The translations under genes and the position numbers were made by a program. From Planctomicrobium piriforme (lineage in GTDB: Bacteria > Planctomycetota > Planctomycetia > Planctomycetales > Planctomycetaceae): a stretch of 64,000 nt of DNA. Positions 52,573 through 61,245 of this stretch are shown piece after piece; the first letter of the stretch is position 1; each line of letters begins with the position of its first letter. The notes beneath the pieces are model-generated. The model made no database searches, was not told where the DNA came from, and worked only from the letters and a program-made list of their open reading frames with translations. Where the stretch lies: the NCBI RefSeq assembly GCF_900113665.1, contig NZ_FOQD01000020.1, positions 76,681-140,680 on the forward strand. The letters are read 5' to 3'.

Positions 52573-55500
52573 TTAAGTCAGGTGGATGTTCTTTCTCAAT
52601 CCCTGGTTGACGTTGTTCGCCGAGTCGTACAAGTAGACAAACAAGTGGCGGTCGTAGGTCGTGTTAGGATTGTTAGTCACATTGAAGAATGCGCCCTGTC
52701 GCAGCACCGCTTGGACTGCGGCTGCACTGGCGGACCCGTTGAACTGTACGTTCAACCGGTCTCTGAATACTCCACCCGACATCGTGGCGACGAGAGTTCC
52801 CTGATAAGAAATCTCGTTTCCGGAAACAGTCACGTCGCCGCCAGAGATGATCGTCAAGCGGTCATTCGAGCCGGCATTCGATACGTTAAAGGACAACAGG
52901 CTGTTCGCGAAGTATTCGGCATTTCCAACGACCGTACTCTCTGGCGTCACTAACGCGGGAGAACCTCCCGAAGCGTAGTTAGCGGTTGCCCCGGCAATAT
53001 CCAGGCCCAGATTGCTTCGGACCATGATCTTGGGAGCGACAATATTACTGTTCAGTCCGTGACCATCAGTGAACTTGAAAGTCACCGACCGCAGGCCAGC
53101 GGCAGGCGATTGCTGCGAATCGGAATAGGAAATCCTTGCCATCGTCTCGATCACGGCATCAAGGGAACCACTTTCATTGAAACTGACCACCAGCGGATCC
53201 GTTCCCTGACCGCCGGTGAATGTTCCCACGACAACGCCGTGCCACAGAATCTGATTTCCGTTCAGAGACACATAACCTGAGGCGACAATGCTCAGCAACT
53301 CCGTCGGTTGAGCATTTGCCAGCTGCGCTGTGATCTTGCTATTCGCGTAATTCCCCCCGCCGTCGCGTAGTTTCGTGTAGAACGACACTGTGCTGGGTGG
53401 GAAACCCACGGTGTAACTGGAGGTGAGCTCAGCTGTCAGTTCCAATGTTGGCGTATCCGAAACCTGCACCTGCTTGATCGTCACAGGGCCGGCCACGAAG
53501 TCGCCCGTCGTAATGCGGAAGGCGATCTGGCGCGGCGTCAGCGAGGCACTGTCATCGGAGTTCGCGTAGGTGATCGACCGAATGACGTATTCGACATCTT
53601 CCCTGGTCGCGTTCGCATTGAACTGTGCTGTCAGGATCTCGGTTCCTTCAGCGTCGGTAATTGTTCCCTTAGCGACGCCGTCGATGTAAAAGGTTCCCCA
53701 GCCCACTCGGCCGCCCGCCAGCCAGTCGGAATAGACTCCGTTCTGAATCCATACTTCCAGCTTGCTGTTGGCGAAATTGCCGGTTCCGACCACGGTCGCG
53801 GTGGAGGTAATGACAGTCGGTTCATACTTGATCGGAGCGACTAGCGTTGGCCCCAGATTGGTGACGGTGGCGTTGGAGACGGCCGTTACAAGCAGCACCA
53901 CGTCGTTGCCGGTGCCTCCCTTGTAGGTAATCTTGTAAGTCACGCCGTTGACCGTCTGAGATCCCCCTTCCGGCCAGCCGGCAAACGGGGTGTTGCAGAA
54001 GGATTGCGGATCAACCAGGTCGATGATCCGGTATCGCTGACCCACCAGCGGCGGATTGGCGGAATCGTTGTTGATATAAAGCGTCGCGCCGTTGATCGTG
54101 ACGGCGGAAGCGGGGTTGATGATCGCGATCTGGTCATATCCCGTCCCGACGGCGGTTCCTTTCAAATCGACAGTCAAGGAACTGCTGCTTTGGATGAACA
54201 TCCCGGCATTGAGCACCATCTTGCCGGTGCCTGTTCCGCCGGGCGCGATATCTCCATTGGAGATCAGCAACGGCCCCGTCACGTCGCTCGGGCCAGACGG
54301 ATTGCCGGTCGTGGATGTGATCGAGCCGACGCGTGCTGTGACAGTGGCGATGTTCGTGCCGACGTTGAGTCCGTCGAGATTGATCGGTCCGCCCGCGATG
54401 AAGACGTCATCCTTGAACGGAGCATTCTTGATGTCGATCGCACCAGTGCCGTCGTAGGTTCGGCCGATGCTGATCGAGACAAAGCCGTCGTAGAAATAAC
54501 CGAGTTCGGTGGTCGACAGGTTGATCTCGCCAGTGGCGCCGTCTCCCAGTCCGATCGTGGCGTCTGCCACACGGGGACGGACAATCAGCCTGCCAGTCGA
54601 CCTGAGGACCGGATCACCATTGGCGCCGCCCGTCATTTCGATAGAGCGGGTTGTCAGCGCCAGTTGTCCCAGAGCGGCCGCCCCGCCGATGACCGTTCCT
54701 GATTTGAATTGCAAATCAGGGAAGGCGCCCATCGCTTTGCCGCGCAATTCCATGGAGGAGTTCCCGGCAGAAATGATTTGTGCGCCGCCGACTTGAGCCA
54801 GACGCAGTCCCACGCCGCCGCCCGTTCCAGCGGCACCATCGAGCAGCAGAGCGCCGCTGGTGATGAGCACCTGGCTCTGTCCGGTGATATCGATCCCTCC
54901 CGCATTCCCGGTAGCGGAACCACCGTTGCCGGTCACCGTGATGTCACCCGCAATCGCGCTGACGATGGACTGTGTATCAATACGCACGCCGGTGGCATCG
55001 AGGCTGCCGGTCCCGCCTTTTCCGGTGATCACGATATCCGAGGCGTTGGCGTCGATGCCGAGGGAAGCCACGGTGCTGCCAGCCGCCAGTACGACGCCCA
55101 GGCTGCCGCTGGTAGTCGCGCCGCCTGTTCCGGTGACGGCAATGTTGCCGTACACGCTGGTGACGTCAGTGGAACTTCCCGTCAGTAACACGCCGATCGA
55201 ACTCGTTGGCGAATGCCCGCCGGAGCCAGTCATGGAGATCGGAGCCGACCCCACGTGGCTTCCGGTCGAAGAAATCGTGCTGATATTGTCAACCAGCACT
55301 CCGGTCGCGGACACGTTCACGACGTTACTGTTAAACGGAACACTGCCCGCTGTTCCAGTAATCGAAATGGCACCGACGACACTGGTGATGGCGGTGGAAG
55401 TGCCAGCGAGTCGCACGCCGTCAATCGACAGGGTCGTAGTCGTGGGGACGAGGCCGCCGCCCCCTTTGCCGGTGATTTGAATTTTCCCGGCGTTCGCTGC

Positions 55501-56247
55501 ATCGAGCAACGACGAAATCTGACTGTCGACGATCTGGACGCCGATGCGACTGGTGGTGATCGTTCCACCCTGGCTGGCCGTCCCTGCCAGAGTGATGTTC
55601 CCCGTGCCGGTCGTTTGGAGCTGTGCTCCCGACAGGTTCACCCCCGTGGCGACCCCAGGTTTCACGACTCCCACATTGCCGCTGAACGAAAGACCGCCGT
55701 TGTTCGTGGAAACCGCAGCGCCAGGGTTGAAGGCAATTCCGCCGTCCACATTCGCGCTCAGCGGAAAATCACCAAAGGCGGAAATTCCATTGAAGCTGAT
55801 CGCCGTCGATGCAGCTCCATCATTCAGCGTGATCGTGAACGCGTCGGTGTAAGCATTCGCTCCGCTATCGTTGAAGACGACCGAAGCCCCGGCGGCAGCG
55901 TCGACGATCTGGATGGAGTCGTACTGAGCCAAGTCGCTTAACGTCAGATTGACGGACCCGAACCCGGAGAAATCAGCTGCGTCGGCTACGCCGTCGTTCG
56001 TGAAGTTATGCGAATTCGACGCAAACGCGTAACTCGCTCCCTGCGAAACAACCGAAAGTTGCTCGCCGGCAGAGAGCTGAATCGTCAAGGTCGAACCTGT
56101 ATCGATCACCGCGGCCAGCAGCGTTCGGTTTTCCAGTAATTCACTGAAAGCCCGGCGCGTCGCCGTCCGGCGTTTCCGACGTTGGGCGCCCGACTGCCAG
56201 GCCTGGAAGAAACGTACAGACGCTGAGCAGAGGCGTCGAAGAACCAT
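52573..56247 (-). CDS. Large surface protein with planctomycete anchor motif and passenger-like repeats
   Basis: The product is about 1224 residues. After a basic start (MVLRRLCSASVRFFQAW, RRKRRTATRRAF) comes SELLENRTLLAAVIDTGS, the LE-x-R-x-LLAA-type motif found near the start of giant planctomycete surface proteins. Residues of about 100-600 are Gly/Thr/Ser/Val-rich beta-helix-like repeats (many TGTGG- and GN-type turns). A PEP/autotransporter-like segment (PGGTGTGKMVLNAGMFIQ, GTGYDQIAIINPA) follows, then three calcium-poor cadherin-like blocks with ITTGDFVAGPV and SFNESGSLDAVIE. Start 56247 has GGAG upstream. Likely cell-surface adhesion or matrix protein. Confidence 0.85.
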   Translation of the reverse strand: MVLRRLCSASVRFFQAWQSGAQRRKRRTATRRAFSELLENRTLLAAVIDTGSTLTIQLSAGEQLSVVSQGASYAFASNSHNFTNDGVADAADFSGFGSVNLTLSDLAQYDSIQIVDAAAGASVVFNDSGANAYTDAFTITLNDGAASTAISFNGISAFGDFPLSANVDGGIAFNPGAAVSTNNGGLSFSGNVGVVKPGVATGVNLSGAQLQTTGTGNITLAGTASQGGTITTSRIGVQIVDSQISSLLDAANAGKIQITGKGGGGLVPTTTTLSIDGVRLAGTSTAITSVVGAISITGTAGSVPFNSNVVNVSATGVLVDNISTISSTGSHVGSAPISMTGSGGHSPTSSIGVLLTGSSTDVTSVYGNIAVTGTGGATTSGSLGVVLAAGSTVASLGIDANASDIVITGKGGTGSLDATGVRIDTQSIVSAIAGDITVTGNGGSATGNAGGIDITGQSQVLITSGALLLDGAAGTGGGVGLRLAQVGGAQIISAGNSSMELRGKAMGAFPDLQFKSGTVIGGAAALGQLALTTRSIEMTGGANGDPVLRSTGRLIVRPRVADATIGLGDGATGEINLSTTELGYFYDGFVSISIGRTYDGTGAIDIKNAPFKDDVFIAGGPINLDGLNVGTNIATVTARVGSITSTTGNPSGPSDVTGPLLISNGDIAPGGTGTGKMVLNAGMFIQSSSSLTVDLKGTAVGTGYDQIAIINPASAVTINGATLYINNDSANPPLVGQRYRIIDLVDPQSFCNTPFAGWPEGGSQTVNGVTYKITYKGGTGNDVVLLVTAVSNATVTNLGPTLVAPIKYEPTVITSTATVVGTGNFANSKLEVWIQNGVYSDWLAGGRVGWGTFYIDGVAKGTITDAEGTEILTAQFNANATREDVEYVIRSITYANSDDSASLTPRQIAFRITTGDFVAGPVTIKQVQVSDTPTLELTAELTSSYTVGFPPSTVSFYTKLRDGGGNYANSKITAQLANAQPTELLSIVASGYVSLNGNQILWHGVVVGTFTGGQGTDPLVVSFNESGSLDAVIETMARISYSDSQQSPAAGLRSVTFKFTDGHGLNSNIVAPKIMVRSNLGLDIAGATANYASGGSPALVTPESTVVGNAEYFANSLLSFNVSNAGSNDRLTIISGGDVTVSGNEISYQGTLVATMSGGVFRDRLNVQFNGSASAAAVQAVLRQGAFFNVTNNPNTTYDRHLFVYLYDSANNVNQGLRKNIHLT

Positions 56248-56808
56248 GGCCCAAACTCCAACAAGCGCGAAGGAACAGAGATTCGCAGGATCGCGACCGC
56301 AATCCACAATAACGAGACACATCAGCCGGTTTCAATGTCATGGTAGCGACGCCCGAACCCACTGCAATGCTGTTTTGCTGGTTCGCCAGTTGTTCAATTA
56401 TTGTGCCGGCGGCAGATGAGGTGTGGCTGATGGCTGCCGCTTCTTTCGGATGGCAACTAGGCAGTTTCCTACTTCAAAAGCAGGATTCGACCGTTCTGCA
56501 AGAGTGCATATCCCACAAATTTTCCAGGCAATGACAAAATGAGTCTCACCAATCTCACCAAGAGGTTCCAAAATTCCGGTTCCTCGCTCAACCGTTTGAC
56601 GGAGTGACGTTTCTGGAAACGGACAGACGTGTCTGCGCCCTGATCATCGGCCTCTTACCCCGACAGAGCCGACATCTCGGGGAGAGGGCCAGGCGGCGAC
56701 TTCTCATTGCTGAATATGTGCTTGCAGCTTGCTTTCCCGAAACTACCATCAGATCAGCCGGCGATTGAAGTCAGCCGGGAGCAAAATGGTGACAAGCAAG
56801 GCGGTCAG
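56248..56808. other. Intergenic region with one strong hairpin
   Basis: No gene is supported. CCTCTTACCCCGA and TCTCGGGGAGAGG (56651-56688) form a stem with a mismatch; there is no T-run. Confidence 0.45.
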
Positions 56809-57093
56809 ATGCATTGCAGGTGCGGTTACACGTTCCCGGTTGACTCTGCCATGCGGAATCCTGCAGGCAGATCCTTCGCTTTGATCGACGACAAGGATTA
56901 CCCAGCCTTCCTCAAAGAGGAAAAGAACGCCATGTTGGCTACTGAAGAGGAATTCAGCTTGAGGGCGATCGCCCGTTCCTGTCGCTATGTCGGATGCTTG
57001 CTGGAGTGTCCCGAATGCTCCCGAATTCTGATGCTTCCAGCCAACAGCCTCGAAGCGGCTGCTGAACCGCAGTTCTACAGCAGAGAACCGTAG
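56809..57093 (+). CDS. Small zinc-ribbon-like hypothetical protein
   Basis: The 94-residue product starts MHCRCGYTFPVDSAMRNPAG and carries C-x-C near the start and ECPECSRILMLP near the end, a split Cys pattern that could bind one zinc. Between them are FALIDDKDYPAFLKEEKNAM and a helix with CRYVGCLLE. An open frame reaches back to 56707, but ATG 56809 follows AAGGCGG. Family unknown; first of several small same-strand genes in 56.8-58.9 kb. Confidence 0.62.
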   Translation: MHCRCGYTFPVDSAMRNPAGRSFALIDDKDYPAFLKEEKNAMLATEEEFSLRAIARSCRYVGCLLECPECSRILMLPANSLEAAAEPQFYSREP

Positions 57094-57224
57094 TTGAGTT
57101 GCCTCCCTGTGAGCCCGAGACTCAGATTCTCTCGGGCGTCATGTGACGAACAGTGGCACTGAGAGTCAGAACTCAATACGCGAGTCGGCATGCATCGAAA
57201 CGGTCATGGTTCCGGAGGGCTGGC

Positions 57225-57482
57225 ATGAACTTTGACAGGGCCAGTGGTCAAATGGTTGCCAACGACATCGATGGCAACGAGTATATTCTGGATTGGGTCG
57301 AGACGATTCGGCAGGATGACCATCCGGGCAAGCTGTTGAAGGCCTCGTCGATTGTCATCTTTCGAGACTCGATGGGCAGGGTGATTGGGGTTGAACTGAT
57401 TGAACCAGACGTATTCGCTCTTTGCGAATCTGGAAGAACGATCTATTTCACGTCCGGCGACAATCCATCCGCGTGGATGTGA
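57225..57482 (+). CDS. Small hypothetical protein
   Basis: The 85-residue product begins MNFDRASGQMVANDIDGNEY and includes ILDWVETIRQDDHPGKLLKA and FRDSMGRVIGVELIEPDVFA. GGAGGG 6 nt before ATG is an excellent ribosome site. The pattern suggests a compact beta-rich domain. No family is recognised. It stands 131 bp after the zinc-ribbon gene, same strand. Confidence 0.65.
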   Translation: MNFDRASGQMVANDIDGNEYILDWVETIRQDDHPGKLLKASSIVIFRDSMGRVIGVELIEPDVFALCESGRTIYFTSGDNPSAWM

Positions 57483-57686
57483 ACGTGAATTAAGAGACGG
57501 ACGAAATGGAAAGAAGTGCGGGAGTGTGATTCGAACGCGTCCACACGTGGACGAGGCCAGGACACTTCGAGCTAAGGATGAAAAGGGGGTTGACTCCCCA
57601 ATTTCATGCGGCAGGACGGTGATCTACGGGGAGCCCGCGCTGCGTCGGGTGTTCTTTGCACCGCTGCGTGCAATAAGGACCGTGGG

Positions 57687-57941
57687 ATGCTAGAAATCAC
57701 ATATTGGGTAAATGGCAAAATTGTGACCGCAGGTGCTTTTCAAAATCAGTTTCCGGCAAAAATCGACGAGTCCTATTTCGATGCCGTCGCCGTGGCCGTC
57801 GGGGCAGTCAGATGCAGAAAACATCAGAAGCTGGCGGATGTCTCCGCGAAGGTTGAAGGCCGCGAGATTCGATTCTCGTTTTTCAGTTGTTGCCCGGACG
57901 CGGACGACGCGGCGCGGATCGCGATTCAACAACTGTCATGA
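57687..57941 (+). CDS. Small hypothetical protein
   Basis: The 84-residue product starts MLEITYWVNGKIVTAGAFQN and contains VAVAVGAVRCRKHQKLADVS and SFFSCCPDADDAARIAIQQL. The ribosome site AAGGA is present. The pattern resembles a small alpha/beta domain. Family unknown. Confidence 0.6.
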   Translation: MLEITYWVNGKIVTAGAFQNQFPAKIDESYFDAVAVAVGAVRCRKHQKLADVSAKVEGREIRFSFFSCCPDADDAARIAIQQLS

Positions 57942-58231
57942 TCGGCATTCGCAAATTTCCGCTCATGCCGTCTGCCTGCAAGTGGCCTGCATTGTAGTTG
58001 TCTGAAGTTCGAATGATGTCGACCGACTCATCAGTGGTGTGTTACCAGGTTCATCGCCTGCATTCCTTGCAATCGTGATCGCCGTCAAAATCGGCAGAAA
58101 CAAACCGTACGCGATTTCTTCCGAGAGTGATGGTGCATTGCTGCATGACAGCGGTCGCATGCGCTCTCACGATAGGCTGACTGACGCCAATGCGCATTCG
58201 AGGCGGGCCTGCGGAAAGATTGGAAAAGGAA

Positions 58232-58498
58232 ATGTCGGACGAAACATCGGTTGAGCTGGTTGGCGGCCCTTTGGACGGAGCTGCCTACATCTATCCAAAA
58301 TCGCCTGTTCAGATTCTCGTGCCTCAGTCCACATCCCAACAACTTATTCCTGACGAGGGGCAAAAAGACCTTTGCACTCTGCGGCCTTTGAATGAGCGTC
58401 GAGTTTTCTTGTCGTATGTGGTCAGGCTAGCTCCGGGCGGTGCTCAGCAGAGGAATCGGCTTGGCCGGGTGATTTACGATTATCAAGGGCCGGCCTAG
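58232..58498 (+). CDS. Small hypothetical protein with VELVGGPLDGA motif
   Basis: The 88-residue product starts MSDETSVELVGGPLDGAAYI. The V-E-L-x-G-G-P-x-D-G opening is seen in many short uncharacterised bacterial and phage proteins. Further on are LCTLRPLNERRVFLSYVVRL and GRVIYDYQGPA. AAAAGGA precedes ATG directly. Function unknown. Confidence 0.65.
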   Translation: MSDETSVELVGGPLDGAAYIYPKSPVQILVPQSTSQQLIPDEGQKDLCTLRPLNERRVFLSYVVRLAPGGAQQRNRLGRVIYDYQGPA

Positions 58499-58728
58499 GA
58501 CAGGGGTTTAAGACCCGCGACAACAGAGACAAGTTCTGACGTCAGGTCGAATCGAGTCGTATGACCGTCATAGTCCTTCACAACGTCAATTTGGTCGGAA
58601 CCAAGCGAGCTTTCAAATCGAAGCGTGTTAATGGCTCTTGCAAGGCCTAGATGGATGTGGAGATTCTCAAACTGTGCGGCCGTTGACTTGCGTTTGAGAC
58701 AACTATGAGAACACACATCGAGGCCGAC

Positions 58729-58935
58729 ATGAAATTCTCCCCGAACGTGAATATCCGCCGTGACGACAGCCTGGAAGACGGGCAAATCATTGCCCCTTTG
58801 CACATCTGTCGAGATCTTCTCAACACAGCTTCCGGCGCGTCAATGATCGTTGGTCAGGAGGGCGACGATGTCGTCTATCTTTGCCCACGGCTCTATGACG
58901 AACTTGTCAGCACTCTGCCCACGGAAGCGAACTGA
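58729..58935 (+). CDS. Orphan protein C (intact copy)
   Basis: The 68-residue product starts MKFSPNVNIRRDDSLEDGQI and ends EGDDVVYLCPRLYDELVSTL with PTEAN. A fragment of a paralogue is at 46884-46980. GAGG lies 8 nt before ATG 58729; ATG 58705 is an in-frame alternative. Family unknown. It opens the right-hand block of duplicated small genes. Confidence 0.6.
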   Translation: MKFSPNVNIRRDDSLEDGQIIAPLHICRDLLNTASGASMIVGQEGDDVVYLCPRLYDELVSTLPTEAN

Positions 58936-59159
58936 CGCCAGGGCGGCTCTGCTTTGATCCGCAACGACTTTGAATTGCGTAACAAGAGCACATCGTCAGC
59001 GGAAAGGGTACCGACCGCCTTGCAAGCGGAATCATGTGCCCAGACCCGTGCCCCAACGAGAGACCACGCCTTCTGTTGTTAGCCCATTTTGCGGAATGGG
59101 TCTGGAATCCATCGAGAGGCTCTCGGGATTTCTCTGGAAGCTGAATACGGGTCGCCCTG

Positions 59160-59447
59160 ATGTGCCACGATGCCCGCGTTCACGATTTGTCACCTTCCCG
59201 GTTTCGCTGGTACGACGTTCCGGCAGTGCTCTTCTTTCGCAAAGCGATCCGTTGCCGGCTATGCGATGGTCGCTACTACGTCATGCGAGGCGGTCAGGTC
59301 GATCAGGCGTTCCGCAAGAAGCCCTTTGGCGGGGATGCACCAGTTCATCTGGGCCTCATGTCGCAGCTCTGGCCGTACTACGCTTTCGTCATTGCGCTCG
59401 TCGGGAGCATTATTCAAGCGGCTCGGCTGCGGAATGGTGGACATTGA
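59160..59447 (+). CDS. Orphan CxxC protein with C-terminal helix, family A (copy 2)
   Basis: The 95-residue product starts MCHDARVHDLSPSRFRWYDV and shares PAVLFFRKAIRCRLCDGRYY and the rest with copy A1 at 46036-46323. After YYAFVI the two differ (ALVGSIIQAARLRNGGH here). Nucleotide similarity continues about 60 bp upstream and the same terminator hairpin follows, so a unit of about 450 bp was duplicated in inverted orientation. Function unknown. Confidence 0.72.
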   Translation: MCHDARVHDLSPSRFRWYDVPAVLFFRKAIRCRLCDGRYYVMRGGQVDQAFRKKPFGGDAPVHLGLMSQLWPYYAFVIALVGSIIQAARLRNGGH

Positions 59448-59542
59448 TTTCTGCGATAATCTCTCAAGTTGCCACTTGATGGATGTCACTTGAGCGGTTA
59501 AAACCGAGACAGCTAGTTCATCGGCCCGCGAACTGGCTTTTA

Positions 59543-59585
59543 GGGGCTCCCGATGTCAGGCCCGTCATCGGTGAGCCCTTTTTCT
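59543..59585 (+). terminator. Terminator downstream of CxxC protein A2
   Basis: GGGGCTCCCGATG pairs with CATCGGTGAGCCC, then TTTTTCTTT. It is homologous to the minus-strand hairpin at 45756-45798. Confidence 0.82.
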
Positions 59586-59636
59586 TTGGATTCACGGGTG
59601 ACTGGGTTGCCGCGTCTGAGAACTCCTGACGCCGAT

Positions 59637-59840
59637 ATGAAAAGTCTCAGTGCCGCCCTGATCGTAATCGCAGGAGTGGGTCTGTTCTGGATTGGCTATG
59701 CCACCCGAGACGCGTCACTGCCAACAAACATGTATGCTGACCACGGGAAGGTCATCCGGTTTGTGGCCTACGCAATCATTGTTTCTCGGACTCGTCGGGT
59801 GGTGGAGATCATTGAGCAAGGATGGACCGGAGCACTTTGA
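59637..59840 (+). CDS. Short membrane protein, probably frameshifted
   Basis: The frame MKSLSAALIVIAGVGLFWIG continues YATRDASLPTNMYADHGKVI and ends GWTGAL. The hydrophobic first helix is convincing. From about 59770 the next frame is more protein-like (SLFLGLVGWWRSLSKDG, PEHFEKE) and would give a second helix, so a one-base frameshift near 59770 is likely. No family recognised. Confidence 0.45.
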   Translation: MKSLSAALIVIAGVGLFWIGYATRDASLPTNMYADHGKVIRFVAYAIIVSRTRRVVEIIEQGWTGAL

Positions 59841-59878
59841 GAAAGAATGACCAGTCGACAAAAGAGTGAAAGCTGTCA

Positions 59879-60070
59879 ATGCAATCCCGCTGGCGTCTGA
59901 AACTCACTGTCTTGCTGTTGATGGCCTCCAGCCTCATGGGCGGAGTGGCGTTTTGGTTTTCGCAGCCGCGATTGACGGAGGAAGAACGCAGGCTGGTTGG
60001 AAAATGGACCATTGAATCTTACGGGAGCTTCTATCAACAGGAATTCTTGCTTCATCGGGCCGTGATCTGA
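59879..60070 (+). CDS. N-terminal part of a membrane-anchored protein, truncated
   Basis: The 63-residue product MQSRWRLKLTVLLLMASSLM, GGVAFWFSQPRLTEEERRLV, GKWTIESYGS has a signal anchor and the start of an LTEEERRLVGKW segment seen in longer planctomycete proteins that measure template-like beta domains. It then runs out, 28 bp before the duplicated segment carrying gene B2 begins. The insertion of that segment may have cut the gene. Confidence 0.5.
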   Translation: MQSRWRLKLTVLLLMASSLMGGVAFWFSQPRLTEEERRLVGKWTIESYGSFYQQEFLLHRAVI

Positions 60071-60103
60071 CCGAAGTCTTCATTGTCTCGGGATCTGCAC
60101 CAG

Positions 60104-60319
60104 TCACCAATTTTGTGACAGTGCTTTCACGGGAACTGAGCCCGTCGGGCAAGCCCGCACCAGAGCACCGCTTTTGTCAGTCAAGATGCGCACTTTTTGT
60201 CCGTTGGTGGGGCAAACGTATTCGTACTCGCGCCTCGGTTGCAGTTCGCTTTCTTCTGAACAGAACGGGTGTTGCTGACCGCAGGCTTTGCAGATCGGCC
60301 CTTTGAGAAAAGATGCCAT
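60104..60319 (-). CDS. Orphan Cys-rich protein B (copy 2)
   Basis: The product is identical over all 71 residues to that of 46625-46840, including C-x-x-C at 10-13. The DNA match runs from 60098 to 60371 and includes the ribosome site (GAGGAGGG) and about 50 bp upstream. This suggests a recent copy or gene conversion. The orientation is opposite to copy 1. Confidence 0.78.
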   Translation of the reverse strand: MASFLKGPICKACGQQHPFCSEESELQPRREYEYVCPTNGQKVRILTDKSGALVRACPTGSVPVKALSQNW

Positions 60320-60519
60320 GACGGTGCCCTCCTCAATTTGTGGAACGCTGACCCCAGTATACCAACCGATTGCAATGCAATAGCGCGTGCAGGCGATTTT
60401 TTTGACGCGTGCATTACTTCCCAGTGAGGAACGGGCAAACTCAACCGCCGCTGGCGCGCCGTTCGCTGAACCCCATGCTGTTCTACAGTCTCCAGTGCTC
60501 ACCTTGGAGGAACCGGATC

Positions 60520-60831
60520 ATGCCACGCGGTGACAAGTCAGCCTACACTGACAAACAGAAGCGAAAAGCGGAGCACATCGAAGACTCGTATGAGGAGCGA
60601 GGGGTTTCTAAAAAGGAAGCTGAGCGTCGAGCCTGGGCGACCGTGAACGCGTCATCCGGCGGTGGGAAGAAATCGGGCACAGGGCGGGGCAGAAAAGAGT
60701 CTCAAGCCCCCTCTCGCAAGGGTGGCAAGGCTGGCGGGAAAGCATCTGCTGCCCGATCAGCCGCCGAACGCTCCGCATCAGCCAAGAAAGCCGCAGCGAC
60801 CAGAAAGCGGAACAAGGCCCACAAAAGCTGA
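60520..60831 (+). CDS. Lys/Arg/Ala-rich basic protein (KGG/plasmid-stabilisation-like)
   Basis: The product is 103 residues: MPRGDKSAYTDKQKRKAEHI, then EDSYEERGVSKKEAERRAWA and TVNASSGGGKKSGTGRGRKE, followed by a Lys/Ala/Arg-rich tail. The family (often annotated as plasmid stabilisation protein) has this YTDKQKRKAEHIE-x-x-YE core and an H1-like basic tail, so it probably binds DNA. GGAGG 12 nt upstream supports the start. A broken copy is at 63220-63318. Its upstream sequence GGCGCGCCGTTCGCTGAA is shared by both copies. Confidence 0.8.
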   Translation: MPRGDKSAYTDKQKRKAEHIEDSYEERGVSKKEAERRAWATVNASSGGGKKSGTGRGRKESQAPSRKGGKAGGKASAARSAAERSASAKKAAATRKRNKAHKS

Positions 60832-60850
60832 ACCGGCTCCACAGCAAACC

Positions 60851-60863
60851 TCCTGTGTTGTTG
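60851..60863 (+). repeat. Copy of the TGTGTTGTTG motif
   Basis: TCCTGTGTTGTTG occurs 20 bp after the stop of the basic protein. It is in the same orientation as that gene. Confidence 0.5.
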
Positions 60864-60938
60864 AGGGAATGTCCCGGAGGTCTTCTTCACGATGGTCTAA
60901 AGAGATCCGTCAGCAGGCTTCCGCACACCGCAGAGGGT

Positions 60939-61138
60939 TTAGAGCACCGTAACCGCGTTGCAAATCAGTCCCCATCGCATCGGCACCAAGTCACGGTGCT
61001 CTTCCGGATGGAGTCGGGCAATTGGCACGGCCTGTGTTGGTGCAATAATGTACGGTTGGCGAATGTCGTCTGGTCTCAAGAGGTCGCATATCTCTTTTAG
61101 TTGAGCCGTGATTGCCGCAATTTGAACCGTCCGCACAT
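60939..61138 (-). pseudogene. SRAP (HMCES/YedK-type) domain fragment with frameshift
   Basis: GGAGG and ATG at 61138 start MCGRFKLRQSRLN, the catalytic-Cys opening of SRAP proteins, which crosslink to abasic sites in single-stranded DNA. The frame then stops. One base over, the sequence continues AQLKEICDLLRPDDIRQPYI, IAPTQAVPIARLHPEEHRDL and VPMRWGLI, the family's IAPTQ and MRWGL motifs. After that the match ends; about two thirds of the protein is absent. Confidence 0.8.
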
Positions 61139-61245
61139 TTCGCAGCGTCCTCCTATTCCTGGCCGTAAAAATGGCGTGGACCGTGTCGAGCACATCAGGC
61201 AGAAACCCCATTCGCTGAAAGTATACGCCCGTTCATTGCCCTCTT

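Noticed and set aside
53000..55941. Several plus-strand frames of 100-240 residues inside the large surface protein.
   Set aside because: They are shadows of the repetitive minus-strand gene.
57500..57560. Possible 3' end of a tRNA on the minus strand (GTGTG, TTCGAAT, CACAC, TCCCGCA).
   Set aside because: The T-stem is interrupted by GACGCG and no D-arm, anticodon arm or 5' acceptor strand is present. At best it is a fragment.
58495..58803. Minus-strand frame with FENLHIHLGLARAINTL and a stop overlapping the gene at 58232-58498.
   Set aside because: Composition is protein-like, but it runs antisense through the start of gene C and has no usable start of its own outside it. Undecided, so not listed as a gene.
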